Position numbers and translations under genes: made by a program. Shown piece after piece: positions 24,145 through 32,898 of a DNA stretch of 64,000 nt. Below the pieces are notes generated by a model that had not been told where the DNA came from, did not search any database, and was given only the letters and a program-made list of their open reading frames with translations. The stretch is from Paulinella micropora (lineage: Eukaryota > Cercozoa > Imbricatea > Euglyphida). Each line of letters begins with the position of its first letter. Within the stretch, counting starts at the first letter, position 1. The DNA lies in NCBI GenBank assembly GCA_009731375.1, contig BJOX01000008.1:484296-548295 (forward strand), given 5' to 3'.

Positions 24145-24372
24145 TTAGAACTTTAAAAACATCCGCGAGACATCATCATTATTTTTTTCTTTCTTAGCAC
24201 CTGAAGATTGATTATATACTTTTACACTCACACTGCTTGACTTCTTACCTTTCCCTTTCTTAGGTTTCGGTTCTTCTTCACTACTCTCGCTTTCACTTTC
24301 TTCGCTCTCAGTCTCTGGTTTCTTATTTTTCTTCGCTCTCTTACTTTCCGCTTTCGCTCTTTTGATTTTCAT
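24145..24372 (-). CDS. Small basic/acidic protein
   Basis: 75 codons from ATG at 24372. The N-terminus is Lys/Arg/Ala-rich (KIKRAKAESKRAKKNKK), followed by an acidic Ser/Glu run, a Lys-rich patch and a polar C-terminus. This is the composition of a nuclear or DNA-associated protein. The frame also continues open upstream into the GC-rich block, but that part has an unrelated composition, so the start at 24372 is preferred. The original N-terminus may have been lost at the block junction. Confidence 0.5.
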   Translation of the reverse strand: MKIKRAKAESKRAKKNKKPETESEESESESSEEEPKPKKGKGKKSSSVSVKVYNQSSGAKKEKNNDDVSRMFLKF

Positions 24373-24381
24373 CTTAGCGCT

Positions 24382-25723
24382 CTGGACAGGACGGGCACGA
24401 TAGATATCAAGGGTGGCCGGATCCCAACAATCACGCTTGCCACAGTTCTCGGCAGGACCTACATCAGCGACTGCCCATGGTTGACTGCGCTCCATTTGGA
24501 GCCAGCGAGGAGGAACTATCTGCTGGCACAGGGGGTCGAGCTGTCCATTGTGCGCTGCACAGCGCTGCGCAGCCTGTGGGTGCCGGAATTCCGCGGACAT
24601 CTGTACGTCAAGGGCTGTGAGCGTCTGCGGGCCCTCAGGACGGCCCGCGAAATCCTGCCGGCGCCCCGGGGTTTACCCGGGGACGACGCCGACCTCGACA
24701 GGCGGCCGACGACGGTGTGGCACGTGACCGACGACGGTGTGGCACGTGACCGACTCGGCGGGTAGTTTGGCTACGATAGACGGGCCTTACCGCGGGGGGC
24801 ACTCGCCCGTGTTGCTAGAGATCGGCGCGGACCGCGAAATTGAAATTCCGCTCCAACGCTGCGTCCTGGACGTAAGCGGCTTTCTGTGGGTGTCGATTGG
24901 CCCCTACACTTCCCGAATCATTCGGTGGCAACCGCAACCACTCCGGCTAGAGACGTACGCGCTGTACAACTACGCTCAACGCCCAACTGTGGCGTTGCCC
25001 GACGTCGTGCACAAAGTGTCGCGTGGGGATTCCACGCAAGATTGACCAATCGCGGGCGGGCGTGCCCTAGAAGCGTGGTGGTCTAATAGCGCGCGGCTAG
25101 TAAACGACGAAAAACATGTCTCGCGGAAATTCGAGGTTGCAGCGTTTTGTCTGGAACGCTTGGTGGACAATCTACCATCATCCGAAGCCCACGTTGCCAA
25201 GTATCTCCGCGCGCGGATTGTCGGGCTGCCAGCCCGAGCCAAGCCTGACGTGCCGCCTAACCCAGGACTGGTGAAAGCCTACGCGGAGAGGCTTTGGCAA
25301 ACGCTGCAAGAGCTGCGCGGAATGCCGGGGCAGGTGGCCGCCTACGCAGTCGGCGTGCTGGACCGCGGGTTCCTGCCCTCAGAAGACAAGAAAGAAGCCC
25401 GGGACGACGGCGTGAGGTTTGCTCGTGTCGTGCAATGTCTGCGGTCGGACGACAATCCGTACGCCGTGCTAGGCAGGCACCTTGGCGAGTACTTGTTAAG
25501 CGAGAAAAGCCTGGGCGGCCTGCCGGGCACGATTTCTGCCGCGGTCGACGAGCTGTGCCTGGCCGCCTTTGCACCCCCCAGCGACCGCGAGCAGGTCGTG
25601 CGCCTCCTGCAGACGGAGATCAACCTCTTTTGCGACAAACCACACACGATGCAGAAGCTCTTGCGCGACGGGAGAGCTCTCTTAGCACACTTGTTTAGCC
25701 TGGACTTCCCGGTTCCTTCCTGA
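24382..25723 (+). pseudogene. Unrecognised GC-rich gene, 5'-truncated
   Basis: Coding sense is open from the block junction without a start codon. The first part (to about 24730) looks LRR-like, with CPWLTALHLEP and CTALRSLWVPEF. A 22-bp tandem duplication (24709-24730 and 24731-24752) shifts the frame. After it the frame runs to TGA at 25043 and continues in the same frame to the TGA at 25721-25723. The last 190 codons are rich in Ala, Leu and Arg and look helical. Taken together about 440 codons of one decayed protein; no family is assigned. The LRR resemblance is only a pattern impression. Confidence 0.45.
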
Positions 25724-26277
25724 TCGAGGGCCGGGTCGTGCCGGTCTCCGTGTAGGCGCTTGAAGGAGACGCTCAGCTCGCGCAGCTCCGGTAGGCAGGG
25801 TAGCTCTGTCTTGTTTTGTTGCAAGTACCAGTACACAGAGTCTAGGCCGCCTTCGAAGTGCAGCGCCCTAACCTGAGCGGGCCAGCTAGCAAGATTGAGC
25901 TGTCCGTGATCGATGATCAACAGGTCGGCGCGCACGCCGCTGAGGTCGGCCAGGTGCTTTTCCGAACACTCTGTGCGTGCGAGATCCAGTTGCTTAAAGC
26001 GCAGCCCCTCCAGCAACTTGGCACCATGTTCTGGACCTTCTAAGTCGCAGGAAAAGAACGACACTTTCGCTTGGGACCACACCGGCCTCCATCGCTCGAG
26101 CATAGCGACGCAGCCTTCGTCGGCCAGATCCAGGCTCTCGGTGAAGGCTAGGCTGGACCACACGTCGCTGTTGGTCAGGAACAAGCTGCGCAGAGACTTC
26201 GAGGCAGAGGCCACGCACAGAGCGTCTGCAAGCCTCCCGAGGCTCAGCACGCAGGGCCAGATATCAGCCGGCAGCAT
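25342..26277 (-). CDS. F-box-like protein
   Basis: From ATG at 26277 the N-terminus LPADIWPCVLSLGRLADALC and the following ASKSLRSLFLTNSDVWSSL match the F-box pattern (LP-hydrophobic-W/L ... L..LC..SK..R.L....W..L). F-box domains recruit Skp1 in SCF ubiquitin ligases. After it comes a Leu-rich region to about 25760 with repeats such as LLEGLRFKQLDLART and LPELRELSVSF, likely substrate-binding LRRs. The last 125 codons lie antisense to the forward gene ending at 25723, so the natural C-terminus is doubtful. Composition is GC-rich, unlike the element. F-box proteins are common in hosts and in giant viruses; which donor cannot be told here. Confidence 0.6.
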   Translation of the reverse strand: MLPADIWPCVLSLGRLADALCVASASKSLRSLFLTNSDVWSSLAFTESLDLADEGCVAMLERWRPVWSQAKVSFFSCDLEGPEHGAKLLEGLRFKQLDLARTECSEKHLADLSGVRADLLIIDHGQLNLASWPAQVRALHFEGGLDSVYWYLQQNKTELPCLPELRELSVSFKRLHGDRHDPALDQEGTGKSRLNKCAKRALPSRKSFCIVCGLSQKRLISVCRRRTTCSRSLGGAKAARHSSSTAAEIVPGRPPRLFSLNKYSPRCLPSTAYGLSSDRRHCTTRANLTPSSRASFLSSEGRNPRSSTPTA

Positions 26278-26347
26278 CTCTAGCCACGCCTGACAAAAAA
26301 CGAAAACGCCTGCAAAAAAAAAAAAAACCACCAAAAAAAAAAAAGAA

Positions 26348-26372
26348 CGGCGGAACCTGCGGGGTTCCGCCG
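26348..26372. terminator. GC-rich hairpin
   Basis: CGGCGGAACC and GGTTCCGCCG form a perfect 10-bp stem with a 5-base loop, flanked by A-runs on both sides. It sits between the F-box gene start and the end of the GC-rich block. Confidence 0.55.
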
Positions 26373-26502
26373 GGCGCTGGTTCTTGGCTTGTGGCAGAAC
26401 CGGGCCAGCCACACACACCCCCGCGCAAAACCCCGAAAAAAAAACAAAAGAACAGAAAATAAGCAGGGGACACGAGAGAATCGGGAGGAAGAGAAGTGTA
26501 CT

Positions 26503-26802
26503 TTAGGGTCTCTGAGGTACGGCCATCTTTTCTGCAATGATATCAGTGAAATCAACCTCATCCTCACTCTCACTCTGCTCAGGTGTGTCATCTTGCTCCT
26601 TCTCATTAATGATATCGGTTGCTAAATTCTTATTTTCTATCTCTGCTATTTTTCGCTCCATATCTTCGTCTTCGTTTTTAACCGCGTTTCGGTATTGCGC
26701 CAAAACATTTTTAGCATGCTCCATCTTTCGTTGTTTCGCTTTCGCTTTTATTCCTTCCACAGCATTACCCCAATTCTTACGGCTTGCTTCGGGGGACGGC
26801 AT
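26503..26802 (-). CDS. Coiled-coil, charged protein of the element
   Basis: 99 codons from ATG at 26802 (MPSPEASRKNWGNAVEG). The middle is Lys/Glu/Ala-rich helix (KQRKMEHAKNVLAQYRNAV) and the C-terminus is acidic (SESEDEVDFTDIIAEKM). Composition is again AT-rich element type. Its start abuts the 26802-26847 palindrome. No family recognised. Confidence 0.6.
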   Translation of the reverse strand: MPSPEASRKNWGNAVEGIKAKAKQRKMEHAKNVLAQYRNAVKNEDEDMERKIAEIENKNLATDIINEKEQDDTPEQSESEDEVDFTDIIAEKMAVPQRP

Positions 26803-26847
26803 TTTTAGAATTGCGCTTTCGTTTCACTTTCGCTTATTCTAAAAGTA
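26802..26847 (-). promoter_or_regulatory. Start-proximal palindrome (AGAATAAGCG ... GCGCAATTCT)
   Basis: On the reverse strand, TTTTAGAATAAGCG, a short spacer, then GCGCAATTCTAAAA directly precede the ATG at 26802. The arms are inverted copies of each other. The same block occurs before the protease gene (32847) and, with ATGAATAAGCG, before the gene at 37651. A shared promoter or leader element is inferred. Confidence 0.6.
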
Positions 26848-26910
26848 TTCTATACTAAGATGTTTATATTTTTAGTATTTACAAATTAAATATTTATTTA
26901 ATATATACCA

Positions 26911-29900
26911 ATGGGTAGTCAGTACAAATCCTTACTAGGCCCTAATGAGTTGGCTGTTGATAGTTTAAATATACTTAACTTGGACTTAACCAATACCAAC
27001 ATAGTGGGCTTAAACACAGACAGAGTGCCAGAAGATACAGACCCCGTAAATCTTTATTACACTGACGGCCGATTTGATACAAGGTTATCCAGCAAATCAA
27101 CAACAGACATCAAAGAAGGAAAAAATTTATACTATACAGAGCAACGAGTAAGGGACAACGACGAAGTCAAAGCCTCAACTCAACACCGCTCTAATACTTC
27201 TAATCCGCACCAAACCAGTTTATATAATTTGATAGACACAAAGATATTTGCACAAGCGAGCGGACAATACTTAACTTACAACGATGTAGAAGGCAAATGG
27301 AAGAATACAGCCCTTGGTTCAATTGACACACTTTCAGATGTGGTTATAACCGCGCCGATAGCGATGAATAGTTATCTCACGTATAATTCAATAAACTGGG
27401 TAAATAAAACATTTCCGATAAATGTGGATGAATTCGGTAATATTAGTCTGGGAAGGAAGAATATAACAGGAGTAAATTTACTAAATACCAAAGATGTTGA
27501 TGAATGGATATTTGAGCACCAAGATAATAATGATAAAGTGTCAGCGAGTGGAAGTATAGGTAGCCACAGCGATGTGTCAATAACAGGCTTCCCAGCAGAT
27601 AGCCAACTGCTTATGTATAGCACGGGGCAATGGAAAACACCACACCACCCTTTCTTAGATTAGACGGCACAGCCAGTATGACGGGGGCGCTAAATATGGG
27701 AGGGTTATGCTATTTCGGGGGCTTCTACGTATAATGGAATTAATCTCGCTAATCTCGCAGTTGATGGTTCGGTGGTTAAACTAACAGGAGACCAAACCAT
27801 AGCAGGAATTAAAACATTCAGCTATAATAAATGCGAGTGCGGGGATCGATATGAAAAGCCAAAGCATAACAAATGTCAATCTGGTTGATGGTGTGGATGT
27901 TTCCGTTCTTGATACTTCGGTGGTTAAACTAACAGGAGACCAAACCATAGCAGGGAATAAAAAATTTACATCAACTTTAGAAGTAAGTGGTTCGTCCAAT
28001 CCTACTACTTTTGATGGTATTGGCATAGCCTTTGATACAAAAATAGGAATGATTGCAGCACAAAAAACAGCAACAGCGACTTGGTATCCGATACAAATAA
28101 CTGGTTCGTATGTAGAGTTATATTCAGGTAATACTTTAATTATAACCGCAACTGGAACAACATTAAGTTTGAATAACAACAAAATAACAAACTTAGCCAC
28201 ACCATCAGCAACAACGGACGGAGCAAACAAAAGTTATGTGGATACATTAGACGGGCAAAATGTGAAACTAACAGGAAACCAAACCATAGCAGGAATTAAG
28301 ACATATAGCAGTGGTGTTGAAATAACGGGAAATTCAATCAATTCAACAACAAAGGGCACATTTATCGTTTTCAATTCTACCAGTAATATCGGGTCAATTG
28401 CTAGTTTGGATATGAACACGGCAACATATTACAACTTTGAAATTTCTGCGAAAAAAATAAGTTTTATTATTGACGGGACGATTCTTTCGTGGTTTAATGC
28501 TACTGGCTTAGATTGTAATAGTAGTCGGATTGTTAATCTAGGAGCACCACAAAATGCGAATGAAGCGGTAAATATACAATATCTGGATGACAATTGTGTG
28601 AAACTAACAACAGACCAAACCATAACAGGAAGTAAAACATTTAATGGGGCGAGCACTACGATAAAATATCTAACTTTAACGAACAATGCCGATTTTAATA
28701 ATCAAACTATCACTAATGGTGGAAATATAACATATAATGGGGCTCGGATATTAAATCAAAATGGAGGAGATATATTCTTTTCACAGACATCAGGTGATTA
28801 TCAATATTTCTTATTTACTCTAAATACTGCTACAAGTGGAACCGCGAACCAAAGAGGTTATGTATTCACGAATGTAGCATTTGATGTAAAAGGAGCAGGT
28901 CTTTATATTTCAAAACTTTTGGATAATAAAAGTGCTTCATCTGACATTGTCCGTTTTAACAATGCTGGCGGTATGCGGTTTTATGGTGCTTTGGATATGA
29001 ACTCAAACAACATAACAAATGGTGGAACAATAACGGGAACAACATTAACGGCAACTGCTGGTATGACTACAACTACATTAACGGCGAGCGGATTATTAAC
29101 AGCAGATGGCGGTTGCAAGTTATCTATTCAAAATAAAGTAGATGGAGGAAATGGACAGGGTATATTTCTGTGGGATACATACAACACAGGATGGGGTATT
29201 TATATGGCTCAGCCAGGGGCAGGTAAAAGTCTATCTGGAGGGTCTGCGGTTGCAGGCAACGATATTTCAGGCTTTGCTATAAGATTTATGTCTGGTTTTG
29301 CTTCGGCGGATGGTTTTGTGTGGGAAAATTCTAACAAGCAATTGTTAATGTCATTGAATGGGGCAAACGGAACTTTATGGACAAAAGGATTGATAACGGC
29401 TAGTGCGGGTATATCAACAACAACGGCAAGCGCGAGTGGATTAATAACGGCAAATGCGGGTATATCAACAACCACATTAACAACAAGTGGCTTACTAACG
29501 GCAAATGCGGGGATTACATATCTGGGTTGCTAACGACCACAACTACTAATGGAGCGAAAATAGGAATTCAAGGACAAACAGACGGAACGAATGCGAGAGG
29601 AATATTTGTATGGGATACTGCTGATCCAAACTGGGGGATTTATATGTCTCAGTCTGGAGCAAATAAATCATTAAGTGGAGGAACAGCACCAGCAGGAGGA
29701 GTAGGCGGAGGATTAACTTCTTATGCTAGTAGATTTAGAGTGAATAATTCTTCAACGAGTGGGTTCATATGGGAGAATAGTTCAAATACTGCTTTAATGT
29801 CTTTGAAAGCAAGTGATGGACAATGATGGGTATTGTCTAATCCAATTCAATATTCAGACAGGAGAAAAAAGAAGATATAAAGGAATGCTTAGGCTTAGAT

Positions 29901-30316
29901 TTTATTAATAAGTTAAATCCAGTTTGCTATCGTATGATTGATGACAACAAGAAATGTAGGACTGGCTTAATAGCACAGGAATTAGAAGAAATACTAACAG
30001 AAATGGATATGCTAGATTTTGGCGGTTTATAAAAGAAACAATTATGGTTCCGTGTCCAAAGCAAAGAAAGGAATGCGAATTGAAAGGTGTGAGTGTTAAT
30101 CCAGAAGATGTTAAATGTATTGATAGTGGTGATGTCGGTTATGGTATAGGTTATTCCGAGTTTATCGCCCCGTTAATTAAAGCGGTTCAACAATTATCAG
30201 AAAAGGTAGTTAATTTAGAAAAAGAAAATAAACTTTTACTTAATATACTACAAGACCAAGCAAATCAATTAGCAGAAATACGAGCAGTCGTTTTTGGTGT
30301 TTCACGAAACACCTAA
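26911..30316 (+). pseudogene. Fibre protein with tail-fibre repeats and S74 chaperone end, frameshifted
   Basis: One long gene is inferred from segments in alternating frames. Segment 26911-27663 has the phage tail-fibre motif NLYYTDGRFDTRLSSK, repeated as NLYYTEQRVRDND. From 27665 to 28700 four copies of the motif VKLTGDQTIAGIKTF (variants GNQTIAG, TDQTITG) occur about 100-180 residues apart. The part to 29826 is rich in Thr/Ala/Gly repeats, with two similar blocks containing GIFLWDTYN..WGIYM and GIFVWDTAD..WGIYM. At 29840-30030 the S74 intramolecular chaperone follows (YSDRRKKKDI with the conserved Ser, then LNPVCYRM, GLIAQELEE), and its C-terminal coil IGYSEFIAPLIKAVQQL ends at 30316. Breaks lie near 27660, 27740, 27850, 29530, 29865 (A-run) and 30030. 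Role: receptor-binding trimeric fibre; the S74 domain cleaves itself off after trimer folding. Confidence 0.8.
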
Positions 30317-30317
30317 C

Positions 30318-30339
30318 TGATTATCGCAAGCGATAATCA
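30318..30339. terminator. Perfect hairpin after the fibre gene
   Basis: TGATTATCGC-AA-GCGATAATCA begins one base after the fibre TAA stop, a perfect 10-bp inverted repeat. Terminator or 3'-end processing signal inferred from its position. Confidence 0.7.
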
Positions 30340-30350
30340 AGGTTTTTCAA

Positions 30351-30703
30351 ATGTCAAACAATAATACAACTAGACTTCACAGACCCCCGCCTATTATGGA
30401 TATGGATGGCGAACTAAATCCAGAATTAAAGTCTCGTGTTCTTGAAGTAGAACTAAAGACTGAGGAAAAAAAATAGAGCACGAATTGGAAGATAACTGGA
30501 ATTGTTGTTGTATAAAAAACAGACCAACCGACAGCCGACTTATTAAATACTTATTTCAAAAGGGTATCATCGTTGCCATTATAGCCCTTTTATCGTGAGG
30601 CTATCTGAAAAGAACTTACCTTGTGAGGTTGCTAATACTTATGTCGGAATCCTAACATTGCTTATTGGTATCTGCCTTACATCGCCTTCTTCAAGTAAGA
30701 AAT
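30351..30703 (+). CDS. Small membrane protein, two hydrophobic segments, frameshifted
   Basis: From ATG at 30351 (MSNNNTTRLHRPPPIMDMDG) an acidic helix runs into an A8 run at about 30464, where one missing A shifts the frame. The continuing frame has a Cys cluster (WNCCCIKN), a basic patch and a hydrophobic segment GIIVAIIALLS. A second shift near 30600 leads to a further hydrophobic segment YVGILTLLIGICLTS and the stop at 30703. Two membrane passes suggest a virion membrane or holin-like protein; no family is assigned. Confidence 0.4.
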
Positions 30704-30713
30704 GATATTTATC

Positions 30714-30762
30714 AACTTCACTCTCATTCGCTTCGCTCATTCTCGTTTGTTGATAAACATCG
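30714..30762. terminator. Gene-border palindrome 3
   Basis: Arms GATATTTATCAAC and GTTGATAAACATC around CTCATTCGCTTCGCTCATTC. It follows the stop of the membrane protein gene by about ten bases. Confidence 0.7.
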
Positions 30763-30782
30763 TAAAAAATAAAACGGAAGAC

Positions 30783-30868
30783 GATGTTTGAGATTATAGA
30801 TTCAACAAGTTGAATCCATAGCGAGAAATCTGGCAATTAGCCAGATAGAAGCGAAATTCTCAAATATC
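30783..30868. other. Branched palindrome (three-way, cloverleaf-like)
   Basis: Outer arms GATGTTTGAGA and TCTCAAATATC enclose two perfect inner hairpins: GATTCAAC-AA-GTTGAATC and CTGGC-AATTA-GCCAG. The order would let the RNA or single-stranded DNA fold as a three-way junction. It ends inside the 3' end of the reverse gene at 30860. It lacks tRNA features. Confidence 0.6.
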
Positions 30869-31120
30869 AAAGCACTCGTATAAGTGGATTTTATACCACG
30901 AAGCATCATTACCCGCACATATTAACGGCAGGGCTTCATCAAAACTAACACACCAATCACTCATAGGTTTATACACACATTTAAATTTAGTTTCTATTCC
31001 TTGCTTTATACAATAAACACACGCATCTCGTTTTGTTTGGTTTGCTCTGCTATAAAAGTCGCAGGCAGTTCGCGAAAATATTTTTGTTATTAAAAAGTTT
31101 ATCATCAGTAATATAATCAT
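30860..31120 (-). CDS. Cys-rich protein with N-terminal hydrophobic segment
   Basis: 86 codons. The start MIILLMINFLITKIF is a signal-anchor-like hydrophobic stretch. The remainder holds eight Cys (C..CVYC...C...WC...C...C) in about 65 residues, suggesting a disulphide-bonded extracellular or virion-surface domain. It is divergent to, and overlaps by two bases, the forward gene at 31119, and its stop lies in the arm of a gene-border palindrome as do other element stops. No family recognised. Confidence 0.45.
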   Translation of the reverse strand: MIILLMINFLITKIFSRTACDFYSRANQTKRDACVYCIKQGIETKFKCVYKPMSDWCVSFDEALPLICAGNDASWYKIHLYECFDI

Positions 31121-31475
31121 GGCTGACTATAAATACCAAAAGATTATTTTTCTAAGCAATGATTTTGTTGGTAAATCATTTAACAAAAATATTCAAATGT
31201 CATTCACACCAACAAAAATGAATGTTAAGTTTATTCACTACATGAACGACTAAACAGAGACAAAAACCAGAATTCTTTATATGGACAGAATTGGAATTAT
31301 TGGCACATTTGCAGATAGTAATATAGCAAACATTTCAAACCTTAGTTATAATTTAGGTATAGTAAATTGGACAGACGGACAATATACATTTAAAGTCCTT
31401 GAAACCGACAGCGGAAATATTGATACAGGAAATTTAGCGGGACGAATTGTCATATGCTTAGAATTCTTAGGATAA
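31119..31475 (+). CDS. Hypothetical element protein, in-frame TAA
   Basis: ATG at 31119 (MADYKYQKIIFLSND) opens a frame of 44 codons to a TAA at 31251-31253, after which the same frame continues to the stop at 31475. The second part is rich in beta-type residues (RIGIIGTFADSNIANI ... IVICLEFLG). The stop replaces what could be a Gln codon (CAA to TAA). The gene ends ten bases before the ATPase start, suggesting co-transcription. No family assigned; a small capsid or cement protein is possible. Confidence 0.5.
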
Positions 31476-31484
31476 TAATATAAG

Positions 31485-32413
31485 ATGCTTAAGATTAACA
31501 ATGTCAAGGTGAAGCCTGTAAAACAAGAGGGGGATGGAAATAAAAAAGCAAAAGGTTATAAATTATTCAACGAGCCGTATGCAAACATATTTTTGCTAGC
31601 CCGTAAGAAGAGCGGGAAAACGACAGCACTCTTTGAAATACTGAAACGAACGACGGATAGAAAAACAAGGATTGTCATTATTGCTTCAACAATACACAAG
31701 GACTACATTTATAAAGCAATGGTTAAGCACTTTAAGAACAGGGGAAACCCGATGGCTGTATATACCTTTCTCAAATAAGATGGTAATCTCCGACGTGTCA
31801 GAGATAGTATCATTGATTATGAACTTGACAAACTGAACAAACCAGATGAAGAGCAGGAAGGCGAAATTAAACAGGACGATAAAGAACCGATGGAGAAACC
31901 ACAATTTTTATACTTTGGAAAAGAAAAGAAACAGATAAAGGATGCACCAAAAGAACGACCAAGTAAGCATATTTCGCTAGAGGTTGTTTTTGCTTTGGAC
32001 GATTTAGGGAGTGGATTAAGAGATAGGTCCGTAAGCGATTTATTAAAAAAGAACAGACACTATAAAAGTAAGGTGATTATGTCTAGTCAGTATCTGAACG
32101 ACCTACGGCCAGAAACAATTAAGCAGTTAGATTATTTGTTAATCTTTCCAGGCCAGTCTCAGGATATATATAAAATGGAACTCGTGTATAAACACTTAGA
32201 CTTATCTTTTGATTTTGATTATTTTCTTCAAAAGTATCACGAAGCAACAAAGGAACGATNNNNNNNNNNACGTATAAGCACTTAGACTTATCTTTTGATT
32301 TTGATTACTTTCTTCAAAAGTATCACGAAGCAACAAAGGAACGATTTAATTTTCTTTATGTTTCAGGTGTTGATGATGAACTTCGCAAAAATTTTGCTTA
32401 CAGATTAAAATAA
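31485..32413 (+). CDS. A32/FtsK-like genome-packaging ATPase, in-frame TAA and duplicated assembly overlap
   Basis: Walker A lies in LLARKKSGKTTALFEIL (residues about 33-49), Walker B in VVFALDDLG, and the following VIMSSQYLND fits the sensor strand. This order matches the FtsK-HerA packaging ATPases of Polintons, virophages and large DNA viruses, which pump DNA into capsids. An in-frame TAA at 31776-31778 interrupts an otherwise continuous frame (a Gln or Glu codon before change). At 32188-32259 and 32271-32345 the same 70-odd bases appear on both sides of a 10-N gap, with two differences, so the gap is probably an unmerged contig overlap and the gene runs on to TAA at 32411-32413. Confidence 0.85.
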
Positions 32414-32446
32414 AAAAATTTAATTAATTATTTTTCTGTATTATAT

Positions 32447-32748
32447 ATGCCAGTATCACCAGTGATAATTTCACAACCATCAGGATATAACATCGGATAC
32501 AATCCATCAATGCCACAGAAGGGAGGAAAAAAGAAAACTAAGAAGAAGGGATGTGGGCAAAAGGGGGGAAAGATTAACTGGGTAAAGATTGGAAAAACTG
32601 CCACGGCTGTTGTCGCAATAATAAGTTAATCTCTAGAACTGCGGGAGCATTAAGTAGCGTCGGGGTACCTTACGCTGGTAGTGTTAGTGCTGTAGCATCA
32701 AAACTCGGATATGGTAAGCAACGAGGAGGGGCTGTAAAATTTAAATAA
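32447..32748 (+). CDS. Small Gly-Gly/basic protein, candidate virion core or lytic peptide precursor
   Basis: ATG at 32447. The frame gives MPVSPVIISQPSGYN, then a Lys/Gly-rich block (QKGGKKKTKKKGCGQKGGK) and a hydrophobic segment KTATAVVAIIS; a one-base shift near 32630 leads into a Gly/Ala/Ser/Val-rich segment and ends KQRGGAVKFK at 32748. GG pairs next to basic residues are typical of substrates of adenain-type proteases, for example adenovirus pVI, pVII and mu, so this may be a processed core or membrane-lytic protein. That is inference from composition and from the protease gene downstream. Confidence 0.5.
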
Positions 32749-32750
32749 AA

Positions 32751-32810
32751 GATATTTGTAAATCCACACTCTCATTCGTTTCACTCATTTTCGTGTGTTT
32801 TACAAACATC
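32751..32810. terminator. Gene-border palindrome 4
   Basis: Arms GATATTTGTAAA..CACAC and GTGTGTTTTACAAACATC, directly after the TAA at 32746-32748. Compensated changes relative to palindrome 1 (GTAAA/TTTAC for GAAAA/TTTTC) argue that the stem is conserved. Confidence 0.75.
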
Positions 32811-32846
32811 GTTCCAGATTATTTTTTTAATAAAGAAAAATAGATG

Positions 32847-32898
32847 TTTTAGAATAAGCGATAATGCGAAGCATGAAGCGCAATTCTAAAATATCAAA
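32847..32898 (+). promoter_or_regulatory. Start-proximal palindrome before the protease gene
   Basis: GTTTTAGAATAAGCG ... GCGCAATTCTAAAATATC, the same block as at 26802-26847 and 37599-37649. Here the annotated ATG (32864) falls inside the block, while in the 37651 gene the ATG follows the ATATCA end. Confidence 0.6.

Larger units (their letters stand above)
24380..26480. other. GC-rich foreign-looking block inside the AT-rich element
   Basis: Base composition changes sharply near 24380 (from AT-rich element to GC-rich) and back at about 26400-26500, with A-runs at 26310-26345 and 26434-26455. It contains a truncated forward gene and a convergent F-box-like gene. No direct or inverted repeats were seen at its borders. 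Inference: captured host or giant-virus DNA, or an assembly misjoin, although no N run marks either border. Confidence 0.65.
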
